Assembly (NCBI RefSeq): GCF_014145675.1
Contig: NZ_JACGZW010000015.1
Location: forward strand, 124,001 to 188,000
DNA: 64,000 nt
From: Amycolatopsis dendrobii
GTDB taxonomy: Bacteria > Actinomycetota > Actinomycetes > Mycobacteriales > Pseudonocardiaceae
Direction of reading: 5' to 3'
The translations under genes and the position numbers were made by a program. Positions 41,335-49,867 of this stretch are shown in pieces; position 1 is the stretch's first letter; each line of letters opens with the position of its first letter. The notes beneath the pieces were generated by a model that was not told the DNA's origin, made no database searches, and saw only the letters and a list, made by a program, of their open reading frames with translations.

Positions 41335-42530
41335 CCACTGTGGAATCCCTGCGCGCCAAGGAAAACGCGCTCGCCCCGCACTACTCGCGGTTCCGCGTCG
41401 CCGACCGGCTGCTGCTGTCCGCGCATTCGCACCAGGCCTGGCCGGACGTCGCCGAAGAGGGGCTGCGCGAAGCGTTCGCCGACGCCGCGGAGGAGGTGGA
41501 CGAGAAGTGGGGCCGGGCGTTCGCGAAGGCCGGCGAACTGCGGAACGGGTTCCGGCAGTGGCTGTCCGATCCGCACGGCGACTACGCGCTCGGCCAGAAC
41601 ACGCACGAACTCGTCTTGCGGTTCCTGTCCGCGATCGAGCTGCGGAAGCGGCCGCGGCTGGTGACCACGGACGGGGAATTCCACACTCTGCGCCGCCAGC
41701 TCACCCGGTTGGCCGAGGAGGGCGTCGAGGTCGTCCGCGTGCCCGCCGCGCCGGTCGCGACGTTGGCCGAACGGCTCGCCGAGCAGGTCGACGACCGCAC
41801 TGCCGCGGTGCTCACGTCGGCGGTGCTGTTCGAGACGTCGTGGATCGTGCCGGGCCTCGCGCATCTGGCCGAAACCTGCCGGAGCCGCTCGGTCGAACTG
41901 GTCGTCGACGCCTACCACGCGGTCGGCGCGGTCCCGTTCCCGTTGCACGACTTCGGCCTCACCAACGCGTGGGTGCTCGGCGGCGGCTACAAGTACCTGC
42001 AGCTCGGCGAGGGCAACTGCTTCCTGCGCCTGCCCGCGCACGCCCAGGAACTGCGCCCGGTGATTACCGGCTGGTACGCGGAATTCGGCGCACTCGCCGA
42101 CGAACGCCGGCCGGACGAAGTCGCGTACGCACCCGGCGGCGACCGGTTCGCCGGAGCCACTTACGACCCGTCGAGCCACTACCGCGGCGTGCGAGTGCAG
42201 CAATTCTTCGCCGAGCAAGGGCTCACCGCCGAGTTCCTGCGCGAGGTTTCGCAGCACCAAGTCGGCTTGCTGGCCAGCTGCTTCGACAGTCTCGGCCTCC
42301 CGGACGACGTCGTCACCCGCGACCGCGAGACGCCGCTCGACGGCATCGGCGGCTTCCTCTCGCTGCGCAGCCCCGTCGCCGGGCAACTGTGCGAACGCCT
42401 GGCCGCGCGCGGCGTGCGGACCGACAGCCGGGGCCAATACCTTCGGTTCGGGCCCGCGCCGTACCTGTCGGATGAACAACTCGAGACCGCGATTTCCACA
42501 CTTCGGGAAGCTGTCGCGGATCTGGGGTGA
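41331..42530 (+). CDS. kynU: Kynureninase
   Basis: 399 residues, GTG 41331 overlapping the dioxygenase stop (GTGA). A fold-type I PLP enzyme: substrate-proximal SAHSHQAWPDVAEEGL, ALGQNTHELVLRF, VDAYHAVGAVPFPL with the Asp and His binding PLP, and the PLP Lys in GGGYKYLQLGEGNCFLR. It cleaves kynurenine to anthranilate and alanine. Kynurenine formamidase, needed between the two enzymes, must be encoded elsewhere, and kynurenine 3-monooxygenase is absent, so this operon points to the anthranilate route, not NAD synthesis. Confidence 0.94.
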   Translation: MTTVESLRAKENALAPHYSRFRVADRLLLSAHSHQAWPDVAEEGLREAFADAAEEVDEKWGRAFAKAGELRNGFRQWLSDPHGDYALGQNTHELVLRFLSAIELRKRPRLVTTDGEFHTLRRQLTRLAEEGVEVVRVPAAPVATLAERLAEQVDDRTAAVLTSAVLFETSWIVPGLAHLAETCRSRSVELVVDAYHAVGAVPFPLHDFGLTNAWVLGGGYKYLQLGEGNCFLRLPAHAQELRPVITGWYAEFGALADERRPDEVAYAPGGDRFAGATYDPSSHYRGVRVQQFFAEQGLTAEFLREVSQHQVGLLASCFDSLGLPDDVVTRDRETPLDGIGGFLSLRSPVAGQLCERLAARGVRTDSRGQYLRFGPAPYLSDEQLETAISTLREAVADLG

Positions 42531-42677
42531 AGCTCCCGGGACGCGGGTGGTGGCCTGGAGAACGGCGAAGTAGGTTGGCGGTGTGCACTGCGGGACGGGC
42601 AACCCTCGTCTCCCGGTGCGCACCGTTCACACATTTGCGCGGCCACGAGCCGCGTGGGAGACAAAGGAGTCACCACC

Positions 42678-43751
42678 GTGACCGAAGGCGTGTTCGGCCG
42701 GCACAGCGGCCATGAACAAGTCGTGTTCTGCCACGACGAGGCCAGCGGGCTGAAAGCCATCATCGGCATCTACTCCACCGCTCTGGGCCCGGCCCTCGGC
42801 GGCACCCGGTTCTACCCCTACGCCACTGAGGACGCCGCCCTCGACGACGTTCTCGCGCTCTCCAAAGGAATGGCGTACAAGAACGCACTCGCCGGCCTCG
42901 ATCTCGGCGGCGGCAAGGCCGTCATCATCGGCGACCCGAACACGTTGAAGTCCGAAGCGCTTCTGCGCGCGTACGGCCGCTTCGTGGAATCACTCGGCGG
43001 CCGTTACATCACCGCCTGCGACATGGGCACGTACGTGCGCGACATGGACGTGGTCGCCCGCGAGACCCGGCACGTCACCGGACGTTCCCCCGAGGACGGT
43101 GGCGCGGGCGACTCGTCGGTGCTCACTGCTTTCGGTGTGTACCAGGGAATGCGCGCGTCGGCGGACCAGGTGTGGGGCGTGCCCGAACTGACCGGCCGCC
43201 GCGTCGGCGTCGCCGGTGTCGGCAAGGTCGGCCACATCCTCGTCGGCCATCTCGTCGAGGCAGGCGCGCACGTGGTGATCACCGATGTCGCGCCCGGCGC
43301 GGTGGAACGCACCCGCGCGGCGTACCCGGAGGTCGAGGTGGTGTCCGATGTGGACACCATGATCGGGACCGAACTGGACGTCTTCGCCCCCTGCGCGATG
43401 GGCGGCGTGCTCACCGACGAGACGGTAGCCGCATTGCGCGCCCGAATCGTCTGCGGCGCGGCGAACAACCAGCTCGCGCACCCCGGCGTCGACAAGCTCC
43501 TTGACGACCGCGGCATCCTGTTCGCCCCCGACTACCTGGTGAACGCGGGCGGCGTAATCCAGGTGGACGACGAACGCCACGGCTTCGACTTCGCCCGCGC
43601 TCAGCGCAAAACAGCGGCCATCTTCGACACCACGAAGGCGGTGTACGAGTTGGCGAAGGCCGACGGCGTACCTCCCGCCGCCGCTGCCGACCGCCTCGCT
43701 GAACGCCGGATGACCGACGTCGGCCGCCTGCGCTCGATCCTCACGGTGTAG
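42678..43751 (+). CDS. vdh: Glu/Leu/Phe/Val dehydrogenase, branched-chain type
   Basis: 357 residues from GTG 42678, with AAAGGAG eight bases upstream. The substrate-binding domain contains ALGPALGGTRFYPY and the catalytic Lys in SKGMAYKNALAGLDLGGGKAVI; the NAD domain has GRRVGVAGVGKVGHILVGHL near residue 175 (GxGxxG), followed by the acidic residue ITDVAPGA. Length and motifs match valine/leucine dehydrogenases of actinomycetes, which deaminate branched-chain amino acids to 2-keto acids, supplying precursors for fatty acids and polyketides. Preceded by a 147-bp gap after kynU. A hairpin terminator follows at 43766. Confidence 0.92.
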   Translation: MTEGVFGRHSGHEQVVFCHDEASGLKAIIGIYSTALGPALGGTRFYPYATEDAALDDVLALSKGMAYKNALAGLDLGGGKAVIIGDPNTLKSEALLRAYGRFVESLGGRYITACDMGTYVRDMDVVARETRHVTGRSPEDGGAGDSSVLTAFGVYQGMRASADQVWGVPELTGRRVGVAGVGKVGHILVGHLVEAGAHVVITDVAPGAVERTRAAYPEVEVVSDVDTMIGTELDVFAPCAMGGVLTDETVAALRARIVCGAANNQLAHPGVDKLLDDRGILFAPDYLVNAGGVIQVDDERHGFDFARAQRKTAAIFDTTKAVYELAKADGVPPAAAADRLAERRMTDVGRLRSILTV

Positions 43752-43765
43752 CTCCGCGAACGTCC

Positions 43766-43802
43766 GTGAGGGGAACTCTGATTCCTTCAGGGTTCCCCTC
43801 AC
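43766..43802 (+). terminator. Hairpin after the branched-chain dehydrogenase gene
   Basis: GTGAGGGGAAC (43766-43776) pairs perfectly with GTTCCCCTCAC (43792-43802), and CTGA (43778-43781) with TCAG (43787-43790), leaving a five-base loop. It begins 15 bases after the stop codon. There is no T-run, as is usual in actinomycetes. Confidence 0.75.
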
Positions 43803-43831
43803 GACCCGCTCGGCCGCCGCTCCGGGTGCCG

Positions 43832-43910
43832 CCCCAATGTGGCATTGGGTGCGTCCTACGCACCGAACGCCACATTGGGTGCGTGACATGCACCCAATGC
43901 CACATTGGGG
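43832..43910. repeat. Nested palindromic repeat cluster (CCAATGTGGCATTGG type)
   Basis: Arms 43832-43852 and 43890-43910 are perfect 21-base reverse complements. Inside, 43833-43854 also pairs with 43858-43879 (20 of 22), and 43873-43884 with 43888-43899 (11 of 12). Four copies of a CAATGYGGCATTGGGTGC-like unit in alternating orientation therefore allow several alternative hairpins. It resembles a miniature palindromic element rather than a terminator, and lies in the 295-bp gap between convergent genes. No transposase is nearby. Confidence 0.85.
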
Positions 43911-44046
43911 CGCTAGCCCCGCCGCCTACGACACCGCAGCCGGTGCACCCAACGATCGAGGCGCCCACACCACCCCCGCACCCCGATACGAAGCCAAAAC
44001 CGTAGTCACAATCGGGCTTCGGGGTGCCCGAGCCGAGGAGCGGCGA

Positions 44047-44232
44047 TCAGCCGCTCTTCCGCCGAAAAGTCCGCTTGTTGGCGGCAGGCCCGTGCGCGTG
44101 CTGGCTCTGCTGCCCGCCGTTCTCGTGCGCGGCCCCGTCCCGCGCCTTGGCTTGCTTCCGCTCCAGCGCCTCGCGGAACTTCCGCTTGACGTCGCCCTCC
44201 CCGTCGCTGGGTGCCGGTTGCGCTTCACTCAT
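44047..44232 (-). CDS. DUF5302 family small protein
   Basis: 61 residues from ATG 44232, with GGAGG upstream. The highly charged sequence (DVKRKFREALERKQAKARDGAAHENGG, then a basic tail NKRTFRRKSG) is the whole of the small actinobacterial DUF5302 family. The charged C-terminal half suggests nucleic-acid or polyphosphate contact, but no function is known. Ends convergently to the palindromic repeat cluster. Confidence 0.85.
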   Translation of the reverse strand: MSEAQPAPSDGEGDVKRKFREALERKQAKARDGAAHENGGQQSQHAHGPAANKRTFRRKSG

Positions 44233-44303
44233 GGCTGACCTCCGAAGGTGACGACGTGATACCCCGTCAGCCTGGCGCCCTTCCCGCACCTTGGCGAGCC
44301 ATT

Positions 44304-44720
44304 TCAGAGTGACGCCACCCGGCGGTGGCCCGATTCGACCGCCTTCCGCGGCGTCGGCACGACAGCCTCCGCGACCGCCGGACGCTCCCGCCGGACCGCG
44401 CGCCACCCGGTGCCGGCGGCGAGCCCGAACCCCGCCGCACCAGCCAAGATCACCGCGACCCAGCCGGTCGCCGCGGTGAAAACCAGATCCCCGGCCCGGC
44501 TGTAGACGAAGCCGGAAAGCACCGCCCAGCCCACCGCCGCCGCCCCGCCCGCCGCGAGGGGAGTCGTGATCACTGCCACTGCGCCGACCGCGATCGCGAC
44601 GGCCACCACGGCATAACCGGGGTACGCACTAGCGAGCTTCGCCGCGAGCGCAGCCGCCACCACCGCCACGCAACCGAGCGGGAAGCCGAATCCGCCGACC
44701 AGCCGTCCTTCAGTACGCAT
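44304..44720 (-). CDS. Small integral membrane protein, unknown function
   Basis: 138 residues from ATG 44720. About four hydrophobic helices (FGFPLGCVAVVAAALAAKLA, YAVVAVAIAVGAVAVITTPLA, AAAVGWAVLSGFVYS and AATGWVAVILAGAAGFGLAAG) are followed by a short basic cytoplasmic tail. It looks like the four-helix membrane segments found in some actinomycete sensor-like proteins, but no catalytic part is present. Same strand as DUF5302 and the alpha/beta hydrolase; no assigned role. Confidence 0.65.
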   Translation of the reverse strand: MRTEGRLVGGFGFPLGCVAVVAAALAAKLASAYPGYAVVAVAIAVGAVAVITTPLAAGGAAAVGWAVLSGFVYSRAGDLVFTAATGWVAVILAGAAGFGLAAGTGWRAVRRERPAVAEAVVPTPRKAVESGHRRVASL

Positions 44721-44812
44721 GCCCCATGGCACCCCGCGCGGGCGCGTCACGCGGGACGCGCGGACGAGTTCCGTACGCCCCGGCCTCCGTTATTGACGGC
44801 TTCTTGACCCCG

Positions 44813-45679
44813 TCAGGCGCGGGCGGTCGCGCGGACGATCGCGGCCACGATCTCCGGCCACAGCGGCTCCGGCAGGTCGTGCCCCATGCCCGGAATGATG
44901 ACCAGCTCTGCCTCCGGGATCGCCGCCGCGGTGGCTTTCCCGCCGCTGACGTCGATCATCACGTCGGAGTCGCCGTGCAGCACGACGGTCGGGATCCGGA
45001 CGTCGTGCAGTCGTTCAGTGCGATCGCCCGACGCGACGACCGCCGCGGCCTGCCGCTGCATCCCGACCGGATGCCGTCCCCGGTCGTAGTTCCGGGTTGC
45101 CTTGCGCCGCAAGTACTCCTCGGTGGCGGGATAGCCCGGGGACCCCGTCACGCGGTAGTTCGCGACGCTCAGCTCGATCTGCTCCTCGCGCGTTTCCGGC
45201 ACCGGCTTGGTGAGCGTCGCGAGCGCGGCGGGCGAGACCTGGCCGACCGACTGGTCGCCGGTCGTCGACATGATCGACGTCAGGCTCAGCAGCCGGTCCG
45301 GGTGGTCGATCGCGAGCTGCTGCGCGACCATTCCGCCCATCGAAGCGCCGACGACGTGCGCCTTCGCGAAACCGAGCGCGTCGAACAGCCCGACGACGTC
45401 GTCCGCGAGATCCGAGAGCAGGTACGGAGCCGGGGCCGTGCCCGCCATGATCCCGGCGAGGTCCGGCGTGCCGAGCTCGTCGAACCAGGTGGACAGGCCC
45501 GCGTCGCGGTTGTCGAAGCGCACGACGTGGAAGCCGCGGCTCGCGAGCAGCTCGCAGAAACCCTCCTCCCAGGTGATCATCTGGGCGCCGAGTCCCATCA
45601 CCAGCACGATCGGCGGCGCGGACGGATCGCCGAACGTGTCGTACTCGAGTTCGAGGCCGTTGGCCTGTGCGCGTGGCAT
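44813..45679 (-). CDS. Alpha/beta hydrolase
   Basis: 288 residues, ATG 45679. Hydrolase features: VLVMGLGAQMITWEEGF (oxyanion region), RFDNRDAGLSTW, nucleophile elbow VVGASMGGMVAQQLA near residue 110, the acid in VVLHGDSDVMI and the His in PGMGHDLPEPLW. The architecture is close to haloperoxidase/esterase-like (DhaA-type) hydrolases of actinomycetes that act on esters or lactones. Cytoplasmic. Divergent from a TetR regulator at 45749 with a 69-bp gap, which probably controls it. Confidence 0.92.
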   Translation of the reverse strand: MPRAQANGLELEYDTFGDPSAPPIVLVMGLGAQMITWEEGFCELLASRGFHVVRFDNRDAGLSTWFDELGTPDLAGIMAGTAPAPYLLSDLADDVVGLFDALGFAKAHVVGASMGGMVAQQLAIDHPDRLLSLTSIMSTTGDQSVGQVSPAALATLTKPVPETREEQIELSVANYRVTGSPGYPATEEYLRRKATRNYDRGRHPVGMQRQAAAVVASGDRTERLHDVRIPTVVLHGDSDVMIDVSGGKATAAAIPEAELVIIPGMGHDLPEPLWPEIVAAIVRATARA

Positions 45680-45748
45680 GCCCCGATCATGCCGCAGCGT
45701 GGAACCGCGTGTGGCCGAACCGGCCGGTCGCCGGTTACGGTGCACGCC

Positions 45749-46459
45749 ATGCCGACTCCGCGTGCCGGACAGCGCGCCCGGTCCCGTTCCGCCGCCGGGC
45801 TGCCCGCGGTCACCGCGAAGAAGGTGGTCGACGCGGCGGTGAAGCTCACCGTCGAACGCGGCCTGGAGAACTGGACGCTGCGGCAGCTGGCCGCGGCGAT
45901 CGGGGCGTACCCGGCGGTCGTCTACCACCACGTCGGGGACCGCGACGCGGTCGTGTGCGCGGTGCTCGACCGGGTGGTCGGCCAGCTGCGGCTGCCCGAC
46001 GAAAACCTGGAGTGGCAGGAGTGGTTCGTCCAACTGCTGACCGGGCTGCGCGAGGTGTTGCGCAAGCACCCGGGCACGGCGCGCCGGATGGCGTCGTTCG
46101 GCCCGTCGGTGGCCGCGGCGACGCCCACCCTGGACCGCGGCGTGCGGATGCTGCTGGACGCGGGGTTCGGCGACGAGAGCGCGCTGGCCTACACGATGCT
46201 CACCACCACCGCGTGCCAGTACGTCGCACTGGAGGACGACCGGGACTGCAGCCTCGGGCTGCGCCTGGACAACACCGAGGAGTACGCCTCCTACCACGAC
46301 CGCGAGGACTTGCCCGGCATGGCCGCGCACGGCCGCGTGATGCAGGAGCTGCTCGCCGACCCCGAAGCCGCCGCCGGTTACCATCCGCAGCTGTTCGACT
46401 TCGCGATCCGCAGCTGCCTGGACGGGCTCACGTGCCGATTGGCCCGTTTGCGCGACTGA
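45749..46459 (+). CDS. TetR family transcriptional regulator
   Basis: 236 residues from ATG 45749 (a GTG at 45740 is also possible). The recognition helix region is AAVKLTVERGLENWTLRQLAAAIGAYPAVVYHHVGDRDAVVCAVL, near residues 28-72; the C-terminal domain is a TetR_C-type helical bundle with an acidic insertion (VALEDDRDCSLGLRLDNTEEY). No ribosome binding site is evident. Divergent from the alpha/beta hydrolase, its probable target. Convergent with another TetR gene across a double-hairpin region. Confidence 0.9.
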   Translation: MPTPRAGQRARSRSAAGLPAVTAKKVVDAAVKLTVERGLENWTLRQLAAAIGAYPAVVYHHVGDRDAVVCAVLDRVVGQLRLPDENLEWQEWFVQLLTGLREVLRKHPGTARRMASFGPSVAAATPTLDRGVRMLLDAGFGDESALAYTMLTTTACQYVALEDDRDCSLGLRLDNTEEYASYHDREDLPGMAAHGRVMQELLADPEAAAGYHPQLFDFAIRSCLDGLTCRLARLRD

Positions 46460-46585
46460 AATTCGCGAAATTGCCCGGCCGGGGCGTCCGCGCTGGGCCG
46501 TCCGCGTGGTCGTGGTGAAAAGTCGGGCTGTCGCTGCGCCGACCGACACCGATTCGACGCCTTCCCGGCGTAGCGTGGACAGCTA

Positions 46586-46647
46586 CCGGGGGCCTTGCCT
46601 CCGGAAGGGGCCCCCGGCACTTTCCTCCCCCCTCGTGGTGCCGGGGG
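46586..46647. terminator. Two mutually exclusive hairpins between convergent TetR genes
   Basis: CCGGGGGCC (46586-46594) pairs with GGCCCCCGG (46609-46617), while CCCCCGGCAC (46611-46620) pairs with GTGCCGGGGG (46638-46647). The middle arm is shared, so only one hairpin forms at a time; reading from either side a stem can form first. A bidirectional terminator is the simplest explanation. Confidence 0.65.
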
Positions 46648-46663
46648 TTCTCCTTCCGGTACG

Positions 46664-47293
46664 TCAGTGCTGGGGCGGATGCTGGATCGCGGGGAAGACC
46701 TGGCCGACCACGGTCACGAGCGACATGGTCAGCAGCGTGTGCACTTGGCGCCGGTCCAGCGAGCGGTGCACGAGCCATTCGCGGCCCGCCGCCTTCACCA
46801 TGCCGGCGAACGCGCGCACCGCGGCGTTCAGCTCCTCGCCGTGCGCGCTGTCGCGGGACAGCCCGACCGCTTCGAGCACGCGGTCGGCCGACGCGCGGTC
46901 GGCCTCGGCGACGATCCGGTCCACCTCCGGATCGCGGCCGATGCCCTCCGGCGCGATCGCGGCGAGCCACAGCTTCTCCTGCCCGCGCACCATGTCGAGC
47001 AGCCAGTCGATGGCGGCGTCCGCGCGTACTTCCAGCGGGCCCTCCGGCAGAATCTGCACCGCAATCCGCGGCACGGTAAGCGCGCGCCGAACGATTTCGA
47101 GGTACAACTCCCTTTTTGTTCCGAAATAATGATTGATCAGTCCGCGGGCCACGCCTGCCTCGGCCGCGATGTCCGAAGTGGACACTTCCGAATACGGTCG
47201 TTCGCCGAACAGCCGCGCCGCACAGGCGTAGATCTGCTCTTTGCGTTCGTCCGGTTCGAGTCGCCGCCACTTCGGCGCCGGATCGGTGCTCAT
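46664..47293 (-). CDS. TetR family transcriptional regulator
   Basis: 209 residues, ATG 47293. HTH: RKEQIYACAARLFGERPYSEVSTSDIAAEAGVARGLINHYFGTKRELYLEIV, near residues 18-70, a canonical TetR_N with YFGTK. The rest is a helical ligand domain. It lies 106 bases downstream of davB on the same strand, so it could belong to the lysine operon or only follow it. Whether it controls the permease-davA-davB genes is not evident, because no palindrome was found in its own upstream gap. Confidence 0.9.
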   Translation of the reverse strand: MSTDPAPKWRRLEPDERKEQIYACAARLFGERPYSEVSTSDIAAEAGVARGLINHYFGTKRELYLEIVRRALTVPRIAVQILPEGPLEVRADAAIDWLLDMVRGQEKLWLAAIAPEGIGRDPEVDRIVAEADRASADRVLEAVGLSRDSAHGEELNAAVRAFAGMVKAAGREWLVHRSLDRRQVHTLLTMSLVTVVGQVFPAIQHPPQH

Positions 47294-47399
47294 GGCATCA
47301 GTTTGGCATGATCGGTTCAGTAAGGCGGATCAACCGGGCGGAATGTCGCGGCGGAAACACGTTCGGCTGCTACCGCGCGGTATGGGTTGACGGCCTCGC

Positions 47400-49094
47400 T
47401 CAGTCCGGAAGCTCGATCGGCGCGAGGTCCGCGAAACGGTCGCCAGGACCGGGATTCGCCGGATCGCTCGCGCCGCCGAAGTGCCGCTGCACGCCCCACA
47501 CCGCGTTGAGCGCGGTCTGCACCGCGCCCTCGGCCCAGCCCGCCGTCCATGAAATGTCGTCGCCCGCGAGGAACAAACCGCGATAGCGCTCGGGCAGTGA
47601 ATCCTGCACGAAGTGCGTGAAAAGCCGGTGCTGGTACCGGTAATGCCCAGGCAGGTTCGCCTTGAACGCGCCCATGAAATGCGGTTCGGCCTCCCACGAC
47701 ACGGTCACCGGGTCGCCCACGATGTGCCGCCGCACGTCGACGCCGGGGTAGATCTCGCGCAGGGACTGCAGCATCACCTCGACGCGGTCGGACACCGGAA
47801 GCGGCAGCCACTTCAGCGAATCGTCGGCCCACGTGTAGGACAGGCAGATCACCGCGGGCCGGTCCGGGTCGTCGCCGAGAAGGTAGGTGCCGCGCGGCAT
47901 CCGGTCGGTCAGCGTCATGCTCATCGTGTCGCGGCCGGTGACCGGGTCGGCGTCGAGCCAGAACGGGCGGTCGACCGGCACGAACACCTTGGAGGAGGCC
48001 ATGTAGTGCGTGCGCTCGATGGCCGTCCAGTGGTCGATCGGGAACAGCGCCTCGTCGCATTCGATCTTCGACAGCAGCATCCAGCTCTGCGCGGTGAACA
48101 CCGCCGCGCCGAACGTGCGGATGTGGCCGGAGGCGTCGGTGACGGTGATGTTGTTCGGCGCGGTGCGGTGCAGCCGCGTGACCCCCGGTCGCGGCACGCC
48201 GTTTTCGTGCAGGGAAGCCAGATTCGTGCCGGACGGCCAGTGCGCGAGCTTCTCCGGGACGTGCTCCCACAGCCGTTTCGGGAGCTGCCCGCTGCCGCCG
48301 ACGATGCTGCGGTGCTCGTCGTCCGCGCCGGTGTAGACGACCCGGAGGATTTCGAGAATCGAGTTCGGGAAGTCGGTGTCCCAGCCGCCCGTGCCGAATC
48401 CGACCTGACCGAAGATCTCCCGATGCCGAAACGAGGAAAACGCCGGGGAATCGCACAGGAATCCGTAGAAGGTCTGGTTGTCGAGCCGGGGCACCAGTTC
48501 GTTCCAGATCTTTTTGACCGTCGCGACGTCGCGATTGCGGATCGCGGTCTGCATCTCGGCGAACGAAGCGTGCTCATCGAGCGTGCGCTGCCACGCCCGC
48601 GCCACTTCGCCGTAGACGTCGGGCAGATCTTCGGGCGTGCGCGCGTAATGGCTGCGGCCCTTGAGATCGACGACCGTGCTCGGTGTGGCGGGCGAAAGCG
48701 GGTTCGGGAACGGCGTGGTTTCCAGCCCGGCCTTGGCGATGTAGTGGAACAGCGACGTCGACGACGGCGGGAACCGCATCGCGCCCATCTCGGCGACCAC
48801 GTCGCCGGGCAGACCGGGGAAGTGGTGCGTCCGCAGCCGCCCGCCGATGCCGTCGATCTCGTACACGACCGGCCGCAGCCCGAGCTTCATCAGCTCGTAG
48901 GCGGTCACGATGCCGGAGAGCCCGCCGCCGATCACCGCGACCTCGGTGCCGTGCACCTGCTCCGGCACGCTGCCGAGCCCGGCCGGATGCGCGAGGTAAT
49001 CGTCGTAGGCGAACGGGAAATCGGGGCCGAACATGGTGATCGGCCGGCCGTCGGGTTCCTCGGCGTGGATCGCGGCGGGAACTGCGGAGGTCAT
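47400..49094 (-). CDS. davB: L-lysine 2-monooxygenase (DavB-type flavin amine oxidase)
   Basis: 564 residues, ATG 49094 overlapping the davA stop (ATGA). The FAD dinucleotide motif EVAVIGGGLSGIVTAYELM lies near residue 52, with GGRLRTHHF and EMGAMRFPPS next, and the flavin-binding C-terminus GLFLAGDDISWTAGWAEGAVQTALNAVWG. From the early ITMFGPDFPFAYDD and HPAGLGSVP to GQVGFGTGGWDTDFPNS and ADDSLKWLP the whole chain matches DavB of Pseudomonas, as I recall that family. It converts L-lysine with O2 to 5-aminovaleramide and CO2. The adjacent amidase and permease support the lysine assignment over phenylalanine or tryptophan monooxygenase. Confidence 0.9.
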   Translation of the reverse strand: MTSAVPAAIHAEEPDGRPITMFGPDFPFAYDDYLAHPAGLGSVPEQVHGTEVAVIGGGLSGIVTAYELMKLGLRPVVYEIDGIGGRLRTHHFPGLPGDVVAEMGAMRFPPSSTSLFHYIAKAGLETTPFPNPLSPATPSTVVDLKGRSHYARTPEDLPDVYGEVARAWQRTLDEHASFAEMQTAIRNRDVATVKKIWNELVPRLDNQTFYGFLCDSPAFSSFRHREIFGQVGFGTGGWDTDFPNSILEILRVVYTGADDEHRSIVGGSGQLPKRLWEHVPEKLAHWPSGTNLASLHENGVPRPGVTRLHRTAPNNITVTDASGHIRTFGAAVFTAQSWMLLSKIECDEALFPIDHWTAIERTHYMASSKVFVPVDRPFWLDADPVTGRDTMSMTLTDRMPRGTYLLGDDPDRPAVICLSYTWADDSLKWLPLPVSDRVEVMLQSLREIYPGVDVRRHIVGDPVTVSWEAEPHFMGAFKANLPGHYRYQHRLFTHFVQDSLPERYRGLFLAGDDISWTAGWAEGAVQTALNAVWGVQRHFGGASDPANPGPGDRFADLAPIELPD

Positions 49095-49867
49095 GCCCGG
49101 GGTCCTTCGGTGAGAGAGCGGTACAGCGACGGCCGTCGGTCGGCCAGGTACGGGGTTTCGGCTCGCGCCTGGGCGAGCACAGCGGGGTTCAGCTCGGCGA
49201 ACAACAGCTCTTCGCCCGGCCCGGCCTTCGCGACGACTTCATCCGGCGACGCGACTGTCGAACGTCCGCAGTAGGTGAGTTCGCCTTCGGTGTCACAGCG
49301 GTTCGCATACACGATGTACAGCTGGCTTTCGTGTGCACGAACCGGAATGAGCAGGTCGGCGACGCGCTCGTACGGCCGCATCAACGCGGTCGGGACGAGC
49401 AGCAGTTCCGTGCCCGCGAGCGCGTGCGCGCGGACCAGTTCGGGGAACTCGACGTCGTAACAGATCAGCAGGCCAGCGCGCAGACCGTTGAAGTCGGCCT
49501 GCACCACCGGCTCGTCGCCAGGGGAGAACTGGTCGCGGTCAAGATCGCCGAACAGATGGGTCTTGCGGTAGTTCGCGAGCCGTTCCCCCTGCGCGGACAG
49601 CAATTGCGCCGAGTTGTACACCGCGTCGCCGTCGCGCTCGGGATAGCCGTAGACCACCGCGATCTTGTGCTTGGCAGCCAACGCACCCAACTCGGCGGCA
49701 CGCGGCCCGTCCGCCGGTTCCGCCAGTTCCGCGACCGCTTTCGCGCCGATGTTGTAGCCGGTCGTGCCCATCTCGGCAGTCACGATCAGCTCGGCACCGC
49801 GCTCCGCCGCGGCGGCCATCGCTTCAGGCAGCCGGTCAAACGGTCCTTGATGGACGGCGATGATCAT
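49091..49867 (-). CDS. davA: 5-aminovaleramidase (DavA-type nitrilase superfamily)
   Basis: 258 residues from ATG 49867, which overlaps the permease stop (ATGA); a longer frame upstream is unrelated. The catalytic Glu-Lys-Cys triad of the carbon-nitrogen hydrolases is visible in IVTAEMGTTGYN (near residue 42), NYRKTHLFGDLDR and LLICYDVEFPE. The length and the motifs match DavA, which hydrolyses 5-aminovaleramide to 5-aminovalerate and ammonia. Between permease and davB in one coupled operon. Transaminase and dehydrogenase for the later steps (davT, davD) are not in this window. Confidence 0.92.
   Translation of the reverse strand: MIIAVHQGPFDRLPEAMAAAAERGAELIVTAEMGTTGYNIGAKAVAELAEPADGPRAAELGALAAKHKIAVVYGYPERDGDAVYNSAQLLSAQGERLANYRKTHLFGDLDRDQFSPGDEPVVQADFNGLRAGLLICYDVEFPELVRAHALAGTELLLVPTALMRPYERVADLLIPVRAHESQLYIVYANRCDTEGELTYCGRSTVASPDEVVAKAGPGEELLFAELNPAVLAQARAETPYLADRRPSLYRSLTEGPRA

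Noticed and set aside
43832..43910. Insertion sequence or transposon end
   Set aside because: No transposase or target-site duplication is visible; only short nested palindromes are present.
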